A DNA stretch of 64,000 nt, taken from Azospirillum thermophilum. GTDB lineage: Bacteria; Pseudomonadota; Alphaproteobacteria; Azospirillales; Azospirillaceae. Under the pieces are notes generated by a model that was not told the origin of the DNA, searched no databases, and saw only the letters and a list, made by a program, of their open reading frames with translations. The stretch spans positions 628,501 to 692,500 of the forward strand of contig NZ_CP029353.1 in the NCBI RefSeq assembly GCF_003130795.1, in the 5' to 3' direction. Below, piece by piece: positions 1 to 8,278 of this stretch. The first letter of the stretch is position 1, and each line of letters begins with the position of its first letter. A program made the position numbers and the translations under genes.

Positions 1-385
1 GCAGGCGGACGGTGGCGGCAGTCCAGACAGTCTTCGGCGCCGCGCCCTGTCCCGGGTGCGGGGCGGTGGGGGAGGGCGGTCCCGAGGGCGGCGGGGACGC
101 CGGCGCCGGCGGGGTGGCAGCGGCGGTGGCAGCCGCAGCGGAGGGAGGCGACAGGGGCGGGGCGACGGTCGGCCATGGCTGGAACAGCACCTGCGGGTTG
201 GGGCCGCCGTCCGCCGCCGGCCTCGCCGGGGTCAGCCGGGGCAGCTCCACCCGGGGGGAGGGCAGGGGCGTCACCGTGTCGGGCTTCTGCGCCGCGGCGA
301 TCCCCGGCCAGATCAGCGCGGCGAGCAGGAGCGGCCGGAGGAGCGGTGCGGCGGGACGGCGGGGCGGGCGCGGCATCGCCGGCAT
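1..385 (-). CDS. secreted proline-rich protein, 3' end outside window
   Basis: Open frame running off the left edge of the window; 128 codons are visible. It begins MPAMPRPPRRPAAPLLRPLL and continues with a hydrophobic stretch ending in a likely signal-peptidase site (PGIAAAQ), so it is probably exported. The visible mature part is mostly Pro, Ala and Thr with no recognisable domain, which suggests an extended linker before a domain beyond the window. Its ATG overlaps the TGA of the upstream gene (ATGA), so the two are probably translationally coupled. The function is not recognised. Confidence 0.6.
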   Translation of the reverse strand, partial: MPAMPRPPRRPAAPLLRPLLLAALIWPGIAAAQKPDTVTPLPSPRVELPRLTPARPAADGGPNPQVLFQPWPTVAPPLSPPSAAAATAAATPPAPASPPPSGPPSPTAPHPGQGAAPKTVWTAATVRL

Positions 386-1563
386 CAGTCCAGCGTGACC
401 CGTGCGATCAGGGTCGGCAGGGTCTGGCAGCGCAGCAGCCCGTCGAGCGTCGCATGCTCGGTCAGCCGCAGCGCCAGGGTGCAGCCGTAGGAGTTGAGGA
501 TCAGCTCCGTCTGGGCGAGCGAGCCGATGGCGCCGGAGGGTCTGGCGATGCTGTAGCCGGGGGCGCCCATGCGGGCGGCGACCGCGCCGGTGATCGGGGT
601 GAAGGACTCGATCTCCACCGTCAGCGGCCCGAGATTCTGCACCACCTGATCGGAGCTGGGGTCCTCCTTCGTCGCGAAGAGCTGGATGGGGATCGAGCGG
701 CGGCGGGCCAGCCAGTCCTTCAGCGCCAGGTTGGCCAGCACCGGGTCGCGGCTGCGCACCGCCGCCTCGAAGGCGATCTGGCGCAGCGTGGCGTCGTTGC
801 CGCCCATCGCCGCCTCATAGGCGGCAATCCGCGCCGGCCGGTCGGCGCCGGTCAGCTTCGCCCGCAGATCGGTGATGCGGGCGGTCCGCGCCTCCACCGC
901 CCGGCGCTCCGCCTCCATGCGCTCCGCCTCGGCGCGGGCGGCGGCGGCGACCTGGGACAGCAGGGCGCCTTCGTGCGTCTGGCGCTCCTGCTCCTCGGCC
1001 ATGCGGCGGCGCGCGGTCTCCTCCCGCTCGTCCTGCAGGCGGCGGGCCTCGTCGCTGCCGGCGATCACGGTGAGGCCGGGCAGCGCGGAGGCCGGCTGTC
1101 CCAGCCCCTGCATCACCTCGGGGTTCTTCAGGTCGATGCGGGTTTCGACGCCGGTCTTGCCGCGCGTCACCGTGGCGACGGCATTCAGCGTCTTTTCCAG
1201 CGGCGGCGCCGCCACCGGCCGGATGAAGGTCAGCGGGCCGTCGCGCCCTTCGACCGTGAAGGTCGGCTCGCCCAGGCTCAGCCGGACGACGACCCGGGCG
1301 GTCGCGGTGCTGGTGGCGGAAGAGGAGGACGAAGAGGAGGCGGCGGGGCCGCCGCGGCCCGGCTGGGGGGTGACGGTCACCTCCTCGACCCTCCAGGGCG
1401 GCGGGACGAGGCGGGTCACCTCCGTCCGGATCCGCGCCTCGGGCAGGGCGGGATCGGCCGCATGGGCCGGCAGCGCCACTCCCGGCCCCGCCGCGCCGAG
1501 CGCCGCCGCCAGCAGCATCACGACCTTCCATCCCACAGGACGTGCCCCCGTTGGACGTCCCAT
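385..1563 (-). CDS. exported protein of unknown function with central coiled coil
   Basis: A 392-residue protein starting MGRPTGARPVGWKV. It has a signal peptide (VVMLLAAALGAAG, then ALPAHAAD), a serine run near residue 73, a charged helical stretch rich in Glu, Arg and Ala at about residues 175-240 that should form a coiled coil, and a C-terminal domain with no motif I know. The start at 1563 is preceded by GGGGGAG, better than the more upstream in-frame ATG, which would bury the signal peptide. It is followed by an overlapping exported Pro-rich protein, so the pair may act together in the envelope. No family was recognised. Confidence 0.6.
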   Translation of the reverse strand: MGRPTGARPVGWKVVMLLAAALGAAGPGVALPAHAADPALPEARIRTEVTRLVPPPWRVEEVTVTPQPGRGGPAASSSSSSSATSTATARVVVRLSLGEPTFTVEGRDGPLTFIRPVAAPPLEKTLNAVATVTRGKTGVETRIDLKNPEVMQGLGQPASALPGLTVIAGSDEARRLQDEREETARRRMAEEQERQTHEGALLSQVAAAARAEAERMEAERRAVEARTARITDLRAKLTGADRPARIAAYEAAMGGNDATLRQIAFEAAVRSRDPVLANLALKDWLARRRSIPIQLFATKEDPSSDQVVQNLGPLTVEIESFTPITGAVAARMGAPGYSIARPSGAIGSLAQTELILNSYGCTLALRLTEHATLDGLLRCQTLPTLIARVTLD

Positions 1564-1871
1564 CGCCGTCCACTCCCCCGTCAAGTCCGTCGATCTCGTC
1601 CGCGGCCGGCCTTCCGCCGGCGCCGGACCGCACTGGTATAGCGCAGGATTCAGGAAAGGAAGCCTGTTTTCCACCCCGCCGGCGTTTCATCGCGCCGAGG
1701 GCAAATCCCACCCCATCCCACGCGCTGCGTTGTATTTTGTGGCCGGCCATCGCGACCAGCGGTCGAAAACAGCTTGGACGGCACACGCCGCTTGCAATAT
1801 CCTCATACAAGTGGATGTATATCTGCCACGTCTGATAGCGGACTCTCAACGGGTGGAGATCAGGGACTCAG
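1564..1871. promoter_or_regulatory. divergent intergenic region with a candidate operator
   Basis: This 308-bp gap separates the minus-strand secreted gene from the plus-strand ribbon-helix-helix gene. It is locally AT-richer than its surroundings. Near 1791-1820 it carries TTGCAA followed 17 bases later by ATGTAT, a possible sigma-70-type promoter. Overlapping it is an inverted repeat, ATACA-N6-TGTAT (1805-1820). Ribbon-helix-helix proteins often autoregulate, so the repeat could be their operator. This is inference from position only. Confidence 0.3.
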
Positions 1872-2192
1872 ATGGCTCGCACAAGCGGAGGAAAGGAAGG
1901 GCCGCTCCTGGTCTGCAGGAATGTGAAGGTCAGCGGCCGGCGCACAAGCCTGCGCATGGAACCGTATATTTGGGAATCGCTGAAGGAAATCTGCGAACGG
2001 GAGGGGATGACCCTCAACGAGATTTGTACACAAATAGATCAGCGGAAGGGGGAGGCGAATCTGACCGCCTCCATCCGCGTCTTCATCGTCAGCTATTACC
2101 GCACGGCCATCGGTGTCCGCGGCTTTTCGGAAAACGGTCCCTCCTCCATCCTGCGCAAGGCGATGGACGATGCCGTTCCGCTCGACGACTGA
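1872..2192 (+). CDS. ribbon-helix-helix domain protein
   Basis: A 106-residue protein. Residues about 15-80 match the ribbon-helix-helix fold of the alphaproteobacterial RHH_4 type: a short basic strand (VSGRRTSLRMEP) followed by two helices (YIWESLKEICEREGM and LNEICTQIDQRKGEANLTAS). Such proteins bind DNA as dimers through the strand, usually as repressors; some relatives are misannotated as aryl-sulfate sulfotransferases. The next gene runs the opposite way, so it is a single-gene unit. The target is unknown; an inverted repeat just upstream is a candidate. Confidence 0.75.
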   Translation: MARTSGGKEGPLLVCRNVKVSGRRTSLRMEPYIWESLKEICEREGMTLNEICTQIDQRKGEANLTASIRVFIVSYYRTAIGVRGFSENGPSSILRKAMDDAVPLDD

Positions 2193-2234
2193 CTCAGGGA
2201 CGCCCGAACCGGGGACGCCCGAACCGGCGCCCGC

Positions 2235-3113
2235 CTACCAGCGCAGGCTGGGCAGGCTGTAGGTCGGGATATGGCCGGCGGCCTCCGCCACCTGCGCCAG
2301 CCGGACCGGATCGACCGCCTCGCCCCAGGCGGCCCCGCCCAGCTCCTCCTGGTGGATGCCGGCGGTGACCAGCGCCACGTCGAGCCCGGCGGCGTTCGCG
2401 CCGGCCACGTCGGTGCGGAAGCTGTCGCCCACCGCCAGGATGCGCCGCGGGTCGGCGATGCCCAGCAGGTCGCGGCAGCGGCCGTAGACCGGGGCGAAGG
2501 GCTTGCCGTGCTGGCGCACCTCGCCCCCCATCTCCTCGTAGCGGGCGGCCAGCGTGCCGGCGCAGATCACCATCTGCGGCCCGACCATCACCACCAGGTC
2601 GGGGTTGGCGCAGATCATCGGCAGCCCGGCCCGCAGGCAGGCGTCGAGCTGCGGCTGGTAGTCCTCCAGCGTCTCGCCGAACACGACGATGCCGGTGTTG
2701 ACGACGAAGTCGGCCTCCTCCGGCCGCTCCGCCAGCACGTAGCCGAGCCCGTCATAGACGTCGCGGTCGCGGTCCGGACCGATATGGTAGAGCCGGCGGC
2801 CCAGCGCGGCGTGCCAGGGATCGTCGCGCAGCCGCAGCGCGTCGTAGGTCGCCTCGCCCGACGTCATGACATGGTGGTAGCGTTCGCGTCCGATCCCCAT
2901 GCCCTGCAGCTTGGCGATGACGCCGCCGGTGCGGCGCGGCGCGTTGGACAGCAGGCAGATGGTCTTGCCGGCCGCCCGCAGTCGGTCGAGACAGTCGGGA
3001 ACGCCGGGGTAGGGCTGCTCCCCGTCGTGGATCACCCCCCACAGGTCGAGGATCACGCCGTCGTAGCGGTCGATGACGGTGGAGATGCCGGGAAGCTGCT
3101 GGATGTCGGCCAT
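2235..3113 (-). CDS. TIGR01459-type HAD-superfamily hydrolase
   Basis: A 292-residue protein of HAD subfamily IIA. Motif I is ILDLWGVIHDG (nucleophile Asp23), motif II LLSNAPR, the lysine motif is HGKPFAPVYG, and motif IV is VGDSFRTDVAGA. The usual second Asp of motif I is Trp25, as I recall for this hypothetical subfamily, so simple phosphatase activity is uncertain. The start MADIQQ at 3113 was chosen because upstream residues are low-complexity read-through. It lies 53 bp downstream of a glycosyltransferase on the same strand and may share its transcript. The substrate is unknown. Confidence 0.8.
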   Translation of the reverse strand: MADIQQLPGISTVIDRYDGVILDLWGVIHDGEQPYPGVPDCLDRLRAAGKTICLLSNAPRRTGGVIAKLQGMGIGRERYHHVMTSGEATYDALRLRDDPWHAALGRRLYHIGPDRDRDVYDGLGYVLAERPEEADFVVNTGIVVFGETLEDYQPQLDACLRAGLPMICANPDLVVMVGPQMVICAGTLAARYEEMGGEVRQHGKPFAPVYGRCRDLLGIADPRRILAVGDSFRTDVAGANAAGLDVALVTAGIHQEELGGAAWGEAVDPVRLAQVAEAAGHIPTYSLPSLRW

Positions 3114-3166
3114 GGTGTCCGGAGGCTTGGGGTCGCGAAAGGGGTGCGGGAGGGGATGATATGGGC

Positions 3167-4393
3167 TCAGCGCCGCCGCCCGGCCATCAGTTCGGCATAG
3201 ACGGCGAGCGTGTCGCCGCACATCCGCTGCCTGGTGTAGCGGTCGGCGACGAAGGCGCGGGCGCGGGCGCCGATGGCGTCGCGCTGCTCCGGGGTCAGGG
3301 ACAGCGCCTCGTCCAGCGCCTTGGCGAGCGCCTTGGCATCGGCCGGCGGCACCACCCAGGCGGTCTCGCCGGGGATGACGGTCTCCTGGTAGGCGCCGAT
3401 GGCCGAGACGATCACCGGCTTGCCCATCGCCTGCGCCTCCACGATGACTCGGCCGAAGGCCTCCGGCTCCTGCGAGGCGGAGACGACGACGTCCGACAGC
3501 AGGTAGGCGGCGGCCATGTCGCTGCAATGGTCGGTCATGCGCACCACCCCGTCGAGCCCGGCGCGGCGCACCCGCTCCACCAGCTCCTGCCGGTAGCCGC
3601 TGCGCCCCTGGTCGGAGCCGACCAGCAGGGCCAGCACGTCCTTGCGCCCCAGCTCGGCCAGCGCGTCGATCAGGACGGTCTGGCCTTTCCAGCGGGTCAG
3701 CCGGCCGGGCAGCAGGATCACCGCGCGGTCGTCGGGCAGCCGCCATTCCTTGGCCAGCGTCACCAGCCGGGCCGGGCTGACCTGCTCCGGCGAGAAGACG
3801 GCCGGGTCGATGCCGCGGTGGATGGTGCGGATGCGTGCCGGGTCGGTGTCGTAATTCTCCAGGATGTGGCGGCGCACGAAGTCGGAGATGGCGATCACCC
3901 GCTCGCCGCGCGCCATCACGGAGTTGTAGCGCCGCTTCAGCGCCCCGGAGATGTTGTAGGGCGCATGGAAGGTGGTCATGTAGGCTGCCCCGGTCTCCCG
4001 GCAGGCCAGCCAGGCGCTCCAGGCCGGCGCGCGGGAGCGGGCGTGGACGATGTCCACCCGGCTCTCGACGATGATCCGCGCCAGCTTCTTCGCGTTGCGC
4101 CGGATGGTCAGCGGGTTCTTCGAGGCGAGCGGCAGGGTGATGTGGCGGATGCCGGCGCGGTCCAGCTCGCGCACCATCGGCCCGCCCTGGGAGGCGACCA
4201 GCGGCAGTCCGCCGGCCTCCTGCAGCGCCAGCGCCATGTCGATGCAGCCGCGCTCCGCCCCGCCGGTCACCAGCTCCGGCACCACCTGCAGCACCGTCGG
4301 CGCCCGTCCGCCGGGCCAGCCGCCCCCGTCCTGCGGCAGGGCTGCCGGGTTGCGCGGGGCGTCGTCGGTGTTAAGGTGGCTGGAGAGTTCCAT
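3167..4393 (-). CDS. glycosyltransferase family 4 protein
   Basis: A 408-residue GT-B fold enzyme. The N-terminal Rossmann half has VVPELVTGGAERG (residues about 37-49), typical of GT4 enzymes. The C-terminal half has PGRLTRWKGQ and the EPEAFGRVIVEAQAMGKPVI segment containing the E-x7-E motif that binds the nucleotide sugar. There is no membrane segment. It probably transfers a sugar from an NDP-sugar during lipopolysaccharide or exopolysaccharide assembly on the inner membrane face; donor and acceptor cannot be read from sequence. The first 30 residues are Pro/Gly-rich and may not be part of the fold. Confidence 0.85.
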   Translation of the reverse strand: MELSSHLNTDDAPRNPAALPQDGGGWPGGRAPTVLQVVPELVTGGAERGCIDMALALQEAGGLPLVASQGGPMVRELDRAGIRHITLPLASKNPLTIRRNAKKLARIIVESRVDIVHARSRAPAWSAWLACRETGAAYMTTFHAPYNISGALKRRYNSVMARGERVIAISDFVRRHILENYDTDPARIRTIHRGIDPAVFSPEQVSPARLVTLAKEWRLPDDRAVILLPGRLTRWKGQTVLIDALAELGRKDVLALLVGSDQGRSGYRQELVERVRRAGLDGVVRMTDHCSDMAAAYLLSDVVVSASQEPEAFGRVIVEAQAMGKPVIVSAIGAYQETVIPGETAWVVPPADAKALAKALDEALSLTPEQRDAIGARARAFVADRYTRQRMCGDTLAVYAELMAGRRR

Positions 4394-4447
4394 GGGACCG
4401 GGTTTCCGTCAGGGCTGGTCCCGATCGTGACAGGGAAGCCAACCGCA

Positions 4448-5254
4448 ATGACCGGATCCGCTGCCGTTTCGGGCGGCGCGCACCATAGCCTACCGCGCGG
4501 CGCCGCCACCATAGCCTATCGTCACACCCCAGCCGCCCGCCCGGGGGATGGCCGGCCGGGGGTGATGTTCCTCAGCGGCTTCATGTCCGACATGACCGGC
4601 ACCAAGGCCGTGGCGCTGGAGGAGTGGGCGGTCGGCCAGGGGCTGGCCTATACCCGCTTCGACTACCAGGGCCACGGCGCGTCCAGCGGACGCTTCGCCG
4701 ACGGCACCATCGGGCTGTGGGCCGACGACGCGCTGGCGGTGCTGGACGCGGTGACCAGCGGGCCGCAGATCCTCGTGGGTTCCTCGATGGGCGGCTGGAT
4801 GATGCTGCTGACGGCGCTGCGCCGCCCGGAACGGGTGGCCGGGCTGCTCGGCATCGCCCCGGCGCCGGACTTCACCGACGACCTGATGTGGGACCTCTTC
4901 GACGAGGACATCCGCCGCGCCATCCGCGAGGAGGGCGTGTGGCTGCGCCCGTCGGAGTACGGGCCGGAGCCGCAGCCGATCACCCGCGCCCTGATCGAGG
5001 ACGGCCGCGACCACCTGCTGCTGCGCGGGCCGATCGGCGTGACGGTACCGGTTCGCGTCCTGCACGGCATGTGCGACCCGGACGTGCCGTGGCAGCGCAG
5101 CCTGACCCTGGCAGAGAGGCTGGCGACCGACGATGTCCGTCTGACCTTCGTGAAGGACGGCGACCACCGCCTGTCCCGCCCGCAGGACATCGCGCTGCTG
5201 TGCCGCACGGTCGCCGATCTGGTGGCCGAACTGGCGGGACGGACGGCTGCGTAA
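4448..5254 (+). CDS. alpha/beta hydrolase
   Basis: A 268-residue single-domain alpha/beta hydrolase. The nucleophile elbow is VGSSMGG (Ser113), the acid is Asp210 or Asp212 in GMCDPDVPW, and the histidine is His240 in DGDHRLSR. An oxyanion-type segment, LSGFMSDMTGTK, follows the first strand. The spacing resembles the ABHD10-like group of carboxylesterases and thioesterases, but the substrate is not evident. No signal peptide is visible, so it is probably cytoplasmic. It is transcribed divergently from the glycosyltransferase. Confidence 0.8.
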   Translation: MTGSAAVSGGAHHSLPRGAATIAYRHTPAARPGDGRPGVMFLSGFMSDMTGTKAVALEEWAVGQGLAYTRFDYQGHGASSGRFADGTIGLWADDALAVLDAVTSGPQILVGSSMGGWMMLLTALRRPERVAGLLGIAPAPDFTDDLMWDLFDEDIRRAIREEGVWLRPSEYGPEPQPITRALIEDGRDHLLLRGPIGVTVPVRVLHGMCDPDVPWQRSLTLAERLATDDVRLTFVKDGDHRLSRPQDIALLCRTVADLVAELAGRTAA

Positions 5255-5321
5255 AAATGCTGCGGAGGTGCAATCTGACGCTTGCATGACGAAGCCGACC
5301 CCATTATAAACCGGCCTCCAC

Positions 5322-5412
5322 GGAGGGGTGGCCGAGTGGTCGAAGGCGCACGCCTGGAAAGTGTGTATACCCCAAAAGGGTATCGAGGGTTCGAATCCCT
5401 CTCCCTCCGCCA
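5322..5412 (+). tRNA. tRNA-Ser(GGA)
   Basis: A class II tRNA of 91 bases with encoded CCA. The acceptor GGAGGGG pairs with TCCCTCC before discriminator G. The anticodon arm is CACGC-CTGGAAA-GTGTG, giving anticodon GGA. There is a long variable arm (TACCCC/GGGGTA-like) and a T arm GAGGG-TTCGAAT-CCCTC. It reads UCC and UCU. Confidence 0.97.
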
Positions 5413-5442
5413 TTGAGTTTTTCGGGGCTCCAACCCGACGAG

Positions 5443-5470
5443 AAGGCCCGGCGATTACGCCGGGCCTTTT
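5443..5470 (+). terminator. intrinsic terminator after tRNA-Ser
   Basis: A perfect 11-bp stem, AAGGCCCGGCG / CGCCGGGCCTT, with an ATTA loop, running into TTTT, 30 bases after the tRNA. Confidence 0.85.
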
Positions 5471-5610
5471 CGTTTGCCGGCGATACCGGGTGAGCCTGCG
5501 CGGCCATCTCCAGCTTTGCCGCCTGACGCGAAAACGTCATGAAACCGTCGGGCCGTTGTAGCAAAGCTCCGTCACACACAGCCCCCTAACGATAAGTTGG
5601 GGATGACCTA

Positions 5611-8133
5611 ATGCATAACTCCTTCGGGGGCGGGCGGCTGCGGGCGCTGCTGCTGTCCGCGACCGGCCTGCTCGCGCTGGCGGTTCAGGGGCCGATGGCC
5701 CAGGGGGCTGCCGCCCAGGTGGCCGACAGCGTGACGTTGGGCGGGGCGGCCTTCGTCAATCAGGGGCTGGTCGGCGTCGGGCGGATCGATTCCGCGGCGC
5801 GCGACAGGTTCGGGGAGACCTTCGGGTCGATGTCGGGGCTGACGTTCGATGCACGGTCCTGGCGCCGCACCGGCGACAGCTATTCCGGCATCATGTTCGC
5901 CCTGCCGGACCGCGGCTACAACGCCGCCGGGACGACCGACTACCGCCCGCGCCTCAATACGCTCGCCATCACGCTCACGCCCTATTACGGCTCGGCGGCG
6001 CCGCCGGCGGGGCGCGGCCAGCAATCCCAGCTCTCCTTGAGCCTGCTGGACACGACGCTGCTGACCGAGGCCAGCGGGGCGGTCACCACCGGCCTCGATC
6101 CGCAGCCGCGCACCGGGGTGCGCGCGGCGTCGGGCGGCTTCCCGGTGCTGCCGCAGGCCTTCAACGGCAAGATCAGCCTGGACACCGAGGCCGTCGTGCG
6201 CATGCCGGACGGCAGCTTCTACATCAGCGACGAATACGGCCCCTACATCTACCGCTTCTCGGCGTCCGGCCGGATGATGTCGGCGATCCAGCCGCCGGCG
6301 GCGCTGCTGCCCGTCCGCAACGGGACGCTGGACTTCTCGTCGAACAATCCCGGCCCCAACCAGCCGGCCCCGAGCCCGCTCGACCCGACCGCCGGGCGCC
6401 AGAACAACCAGGGGCTGGAAGGGCTGGCGCTGACGCCGGACCGCGGCAAGCTGGTCGCCCTGCTGCAGAGCGCCACCCGCCAGGACGGCGGAACCGGCGG
6501 CAGCAGCGCCACCCGGCGCAACACCCGGATGCTGGTCTATGACGTCGCCTCCAACCCCGACAACCCGCGGCTGATCGGTCACTATGTCGTGCCGCTGCCG
6601 ACCTACCAGAGCGGCGGCCGCACCCAGGTCGCGGCGCAGAGCGAGATGCTGGCGCTGAACGACAAGCAGTTCCTGGTGCTGTCGCGCGACAGCAACAACG
6701 GCCAGGGCCTGAGCGGGACCAACTCGCTCTACCGCAGCATCGACATCGTCGACATCTCCGGCGCCACCAACCTCGTCGGCACCGCCTACGAGGGGGCGAC
6801 GCCGGTGGCGCCGGGCGGGTCGCTGGTGGCGTCGGTCACCCCGGTCGCCTACACCAGCTTCCTCAACATCAACAACAACGGGCAGCTCGGCCGGTTCGGG
6901 CTGCACAATGGCGGGGCGCAGGACGCCAACCTGCTGTCGGAGAAGTGGGAGGCCATGGGCATCCTGCCGGCGCTCGACCCGGCGCGCCCCGACGACGTGT
7001 TCCTGTTCGTCGGGAACGACAACGACTTCCTGACCCGCAACGGCCATCAGGTCGGCGCGGCCTACGACGCCGGCGCCAAAGTCGACACGATGGTGCTGGT
7101 CTACCGGCTGACGCTGCCCACCTATGTCGATCCGCTGGCCATCGAGTCGCTGCGGGAAACCGCGCTGCCGCTCGCCCGCGGGCTCGGCAACGCCTCGCTG
7201 TCGATGTCCGAGGCGGCGACGCGCGCCGTCCGCAGCCATCTGGGCGCGCTCCAGCTCTTCGCCGGCCGCGACCAGGCGATGGGCGCCGCGTCCTCCGGCC
7301 CGGCCCTGACCGGCTGGGTCGCCGGCACCCTCGACTTCAACCGGATGAACGGCTCCGGCGCGTCGGGTGCGGGCGAAGGCGATGCCCGCACCGCGACGGT
7401 CGGCGCCGACCTGCGCCTCTCGGAGACCCTGACCGTCGGCCTCGCGGTCGGCGCCGGGCGCAACACCCTCTCCTTCAAGGAGATCGGCGGCGCCAAGCAG
7501 CGCTCCTGGTCGGTCAGCCCCTATGTCGCGGCGGCCTGGCAGGGCTTCTTCGGCTCGCTGTCGGGTACCTGGGCCTTCGACCGCTACGACCGGATCAGCC
7601 GCGAGACCGGCGCCTACGGCCTGACCGCCCGCGGCGACACCAACGGGCGGAGCTGGTCGGTCGGCGGCGAGGCCGGCTACGACCTGGGCGGCGGCGACTG
7701 GTCCTTCGGCCCGGTGGCGGGGGCGCGCTACACCCGCGCCACCGTCGACGGCTACACGGAGTCCGAGGCGATTCACCTGAACGGCGTCCTCCCCGACCAG
7801 ACGCGGAAGGGCTGGAGCTGGGATCTGGGCGCCCAGGTCGCCCACCGCTTCACGGCCGAGAGCCTGTCGATCATCCCGCAGGCCCGCGTCAGCTATGAAT
7901 GGAACCGCGTCCGCGGGGCCGAGACGCTGAGCGCCACCCTGGCGAACCGCAGCTTCAGCAGCCTCGGCACGGTCAGCCGCGGCTTCGACCGGCCGGACCG
8001 CGACGGCCTGCGGGTGGGGGCGGCGGTGACTCTGGCCTCCGGGCCGGTCTCCTGGCAGGTCGGCTATGACGGGAAGTTCGGACAGGACGTGAGGGACCAC
8101 AACGTCTTCACGTCCCTGGGCTACCGGTTCTGA
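5611..8133 (+). CDS. esterase-like (phytase-type) autotransporter
   Basis: An 840-residue protein with an N-terminal signal peptide (LLLSATGLLALAVQGPMAQGAAAQ). Residues about 45-520 resemble the 'esterase-like activity of phytase' propeller family: YSGIMFALPDRGYN, DGSFYISDEYGPYIYRFSASGRM, NNQGLEGLALTPDRGKL. The last 260 or so residues form an autotransporter beta-barrel: alternating strands ending in a terminal aromatic (SLGYRF), with GADLRLSETLTVGLAVG-type turns. I infer surface display or release of a phosphoesterase-like domain. The gene stands alone with a GC-rich hairpin after it. It could scavenge phosphate; no phosphate-regulon box was identified. Confidence 0.85.
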   Translation: MHNSFGGGRLRALLLSATGLLALAVQGPMAQGAAAQVADSVTLGGAAFVNQGLVGVGRIDSAARDRFGETFGSMSGLTFDARSWRRTGDSYSGIMFALPDRGYNAAGTTDYRPRLNTLAITLTPYYGSAAPPAGRGQQSQLSLSLLDTTLLTEASGAVTTGLDPQPRTGVRAASGGFPVLPQAFNGKISLDTEAVVRMPDGSFYISDEYGPYIYRFSASGRMMSAIQPPAALLPVRNGTLDFSSNNPGPNQPAPSPLDPTAGRQNNQGLEGLALTPDRGKLVALLQSATRQDGGTGGSSATRRNTRMLVYDVASNPDNPRLIGHYVVPLPTYQSGGRTQVAAQSEMLALNDKQFLVLSRDSNNGQGLSGTNSLYRSIDIVDISGATNLVGTAYEGATPVAPGGSLVASVTPVAYTSFLNINNNGQLGRFGLHNGGAQDANLLSEKWEAMGILPALDPARPDDVFLFVGNDNDFLTRNGHQVGAAYDAGAKVDTMVLVYRLTLPTYVDPLAIESLRETALPLARGLGNASLSMSEAATRAVRSHLGALQLFAGRDQAMGAASSGPALTGWVAGTLDFNRMNGSGASGAGEGDARTATVGADLRLSETLTVGLAVGAGRNTLSFKEIGGAKQRSWSVSPYVAAAWQGFFGSLSGTWAFDRYDRISRETGAYGLTARGDTNGRSWSVGGEAGYDLGGGDWSFGPVAGARYTRATVDGYTESEAIHLNGVLPDQTRKGWSWDLGAQVAHRFTAESLSIIPQARVSYEWNRVRGAETLSATLANRSFSSLGTVSRGFDRPDRDGLRVGAAVTLASGPVSWQVGYDGKFGQDVRDHNVFTSLGYRF

Positions 8134-8144
8134 GTCCGGCGGAG

Positions 8145-8172
8145 CGGGGCGGGCGGGCCATATGCCGCCCGT
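8145..8172 (+). terminator. GC-rich hairpin after autotransporter
   Basis: GGGCGGGCGG and CCGCCCGTCCC pair imperfectly around an AT-containing loop 10 bases after the stop codon. There is no T-run, so an intrinsic terminator role is uncertain. Confidence 0.3.
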
Positions 8173-8278
8173 CCCGCGCCCCGCGCCCCTTATCCATCAC
8201 TTGCCCATTGCGCCCGTGACGGTATGTTCGCGCGGGTGGCCGGCTGGGCCGGTGAAATCGGGATGAAGCGGGACGGAC

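Noticed and set aside
5608..8100. 830-codon frame opposite the autotransporter gene
   Set aside because: Arg/Gly/Ala/Val-rich composition with no motifs; typical antisense shadow in high-GC DNA. The plus-strand gene has clear domains and a signal peptide.
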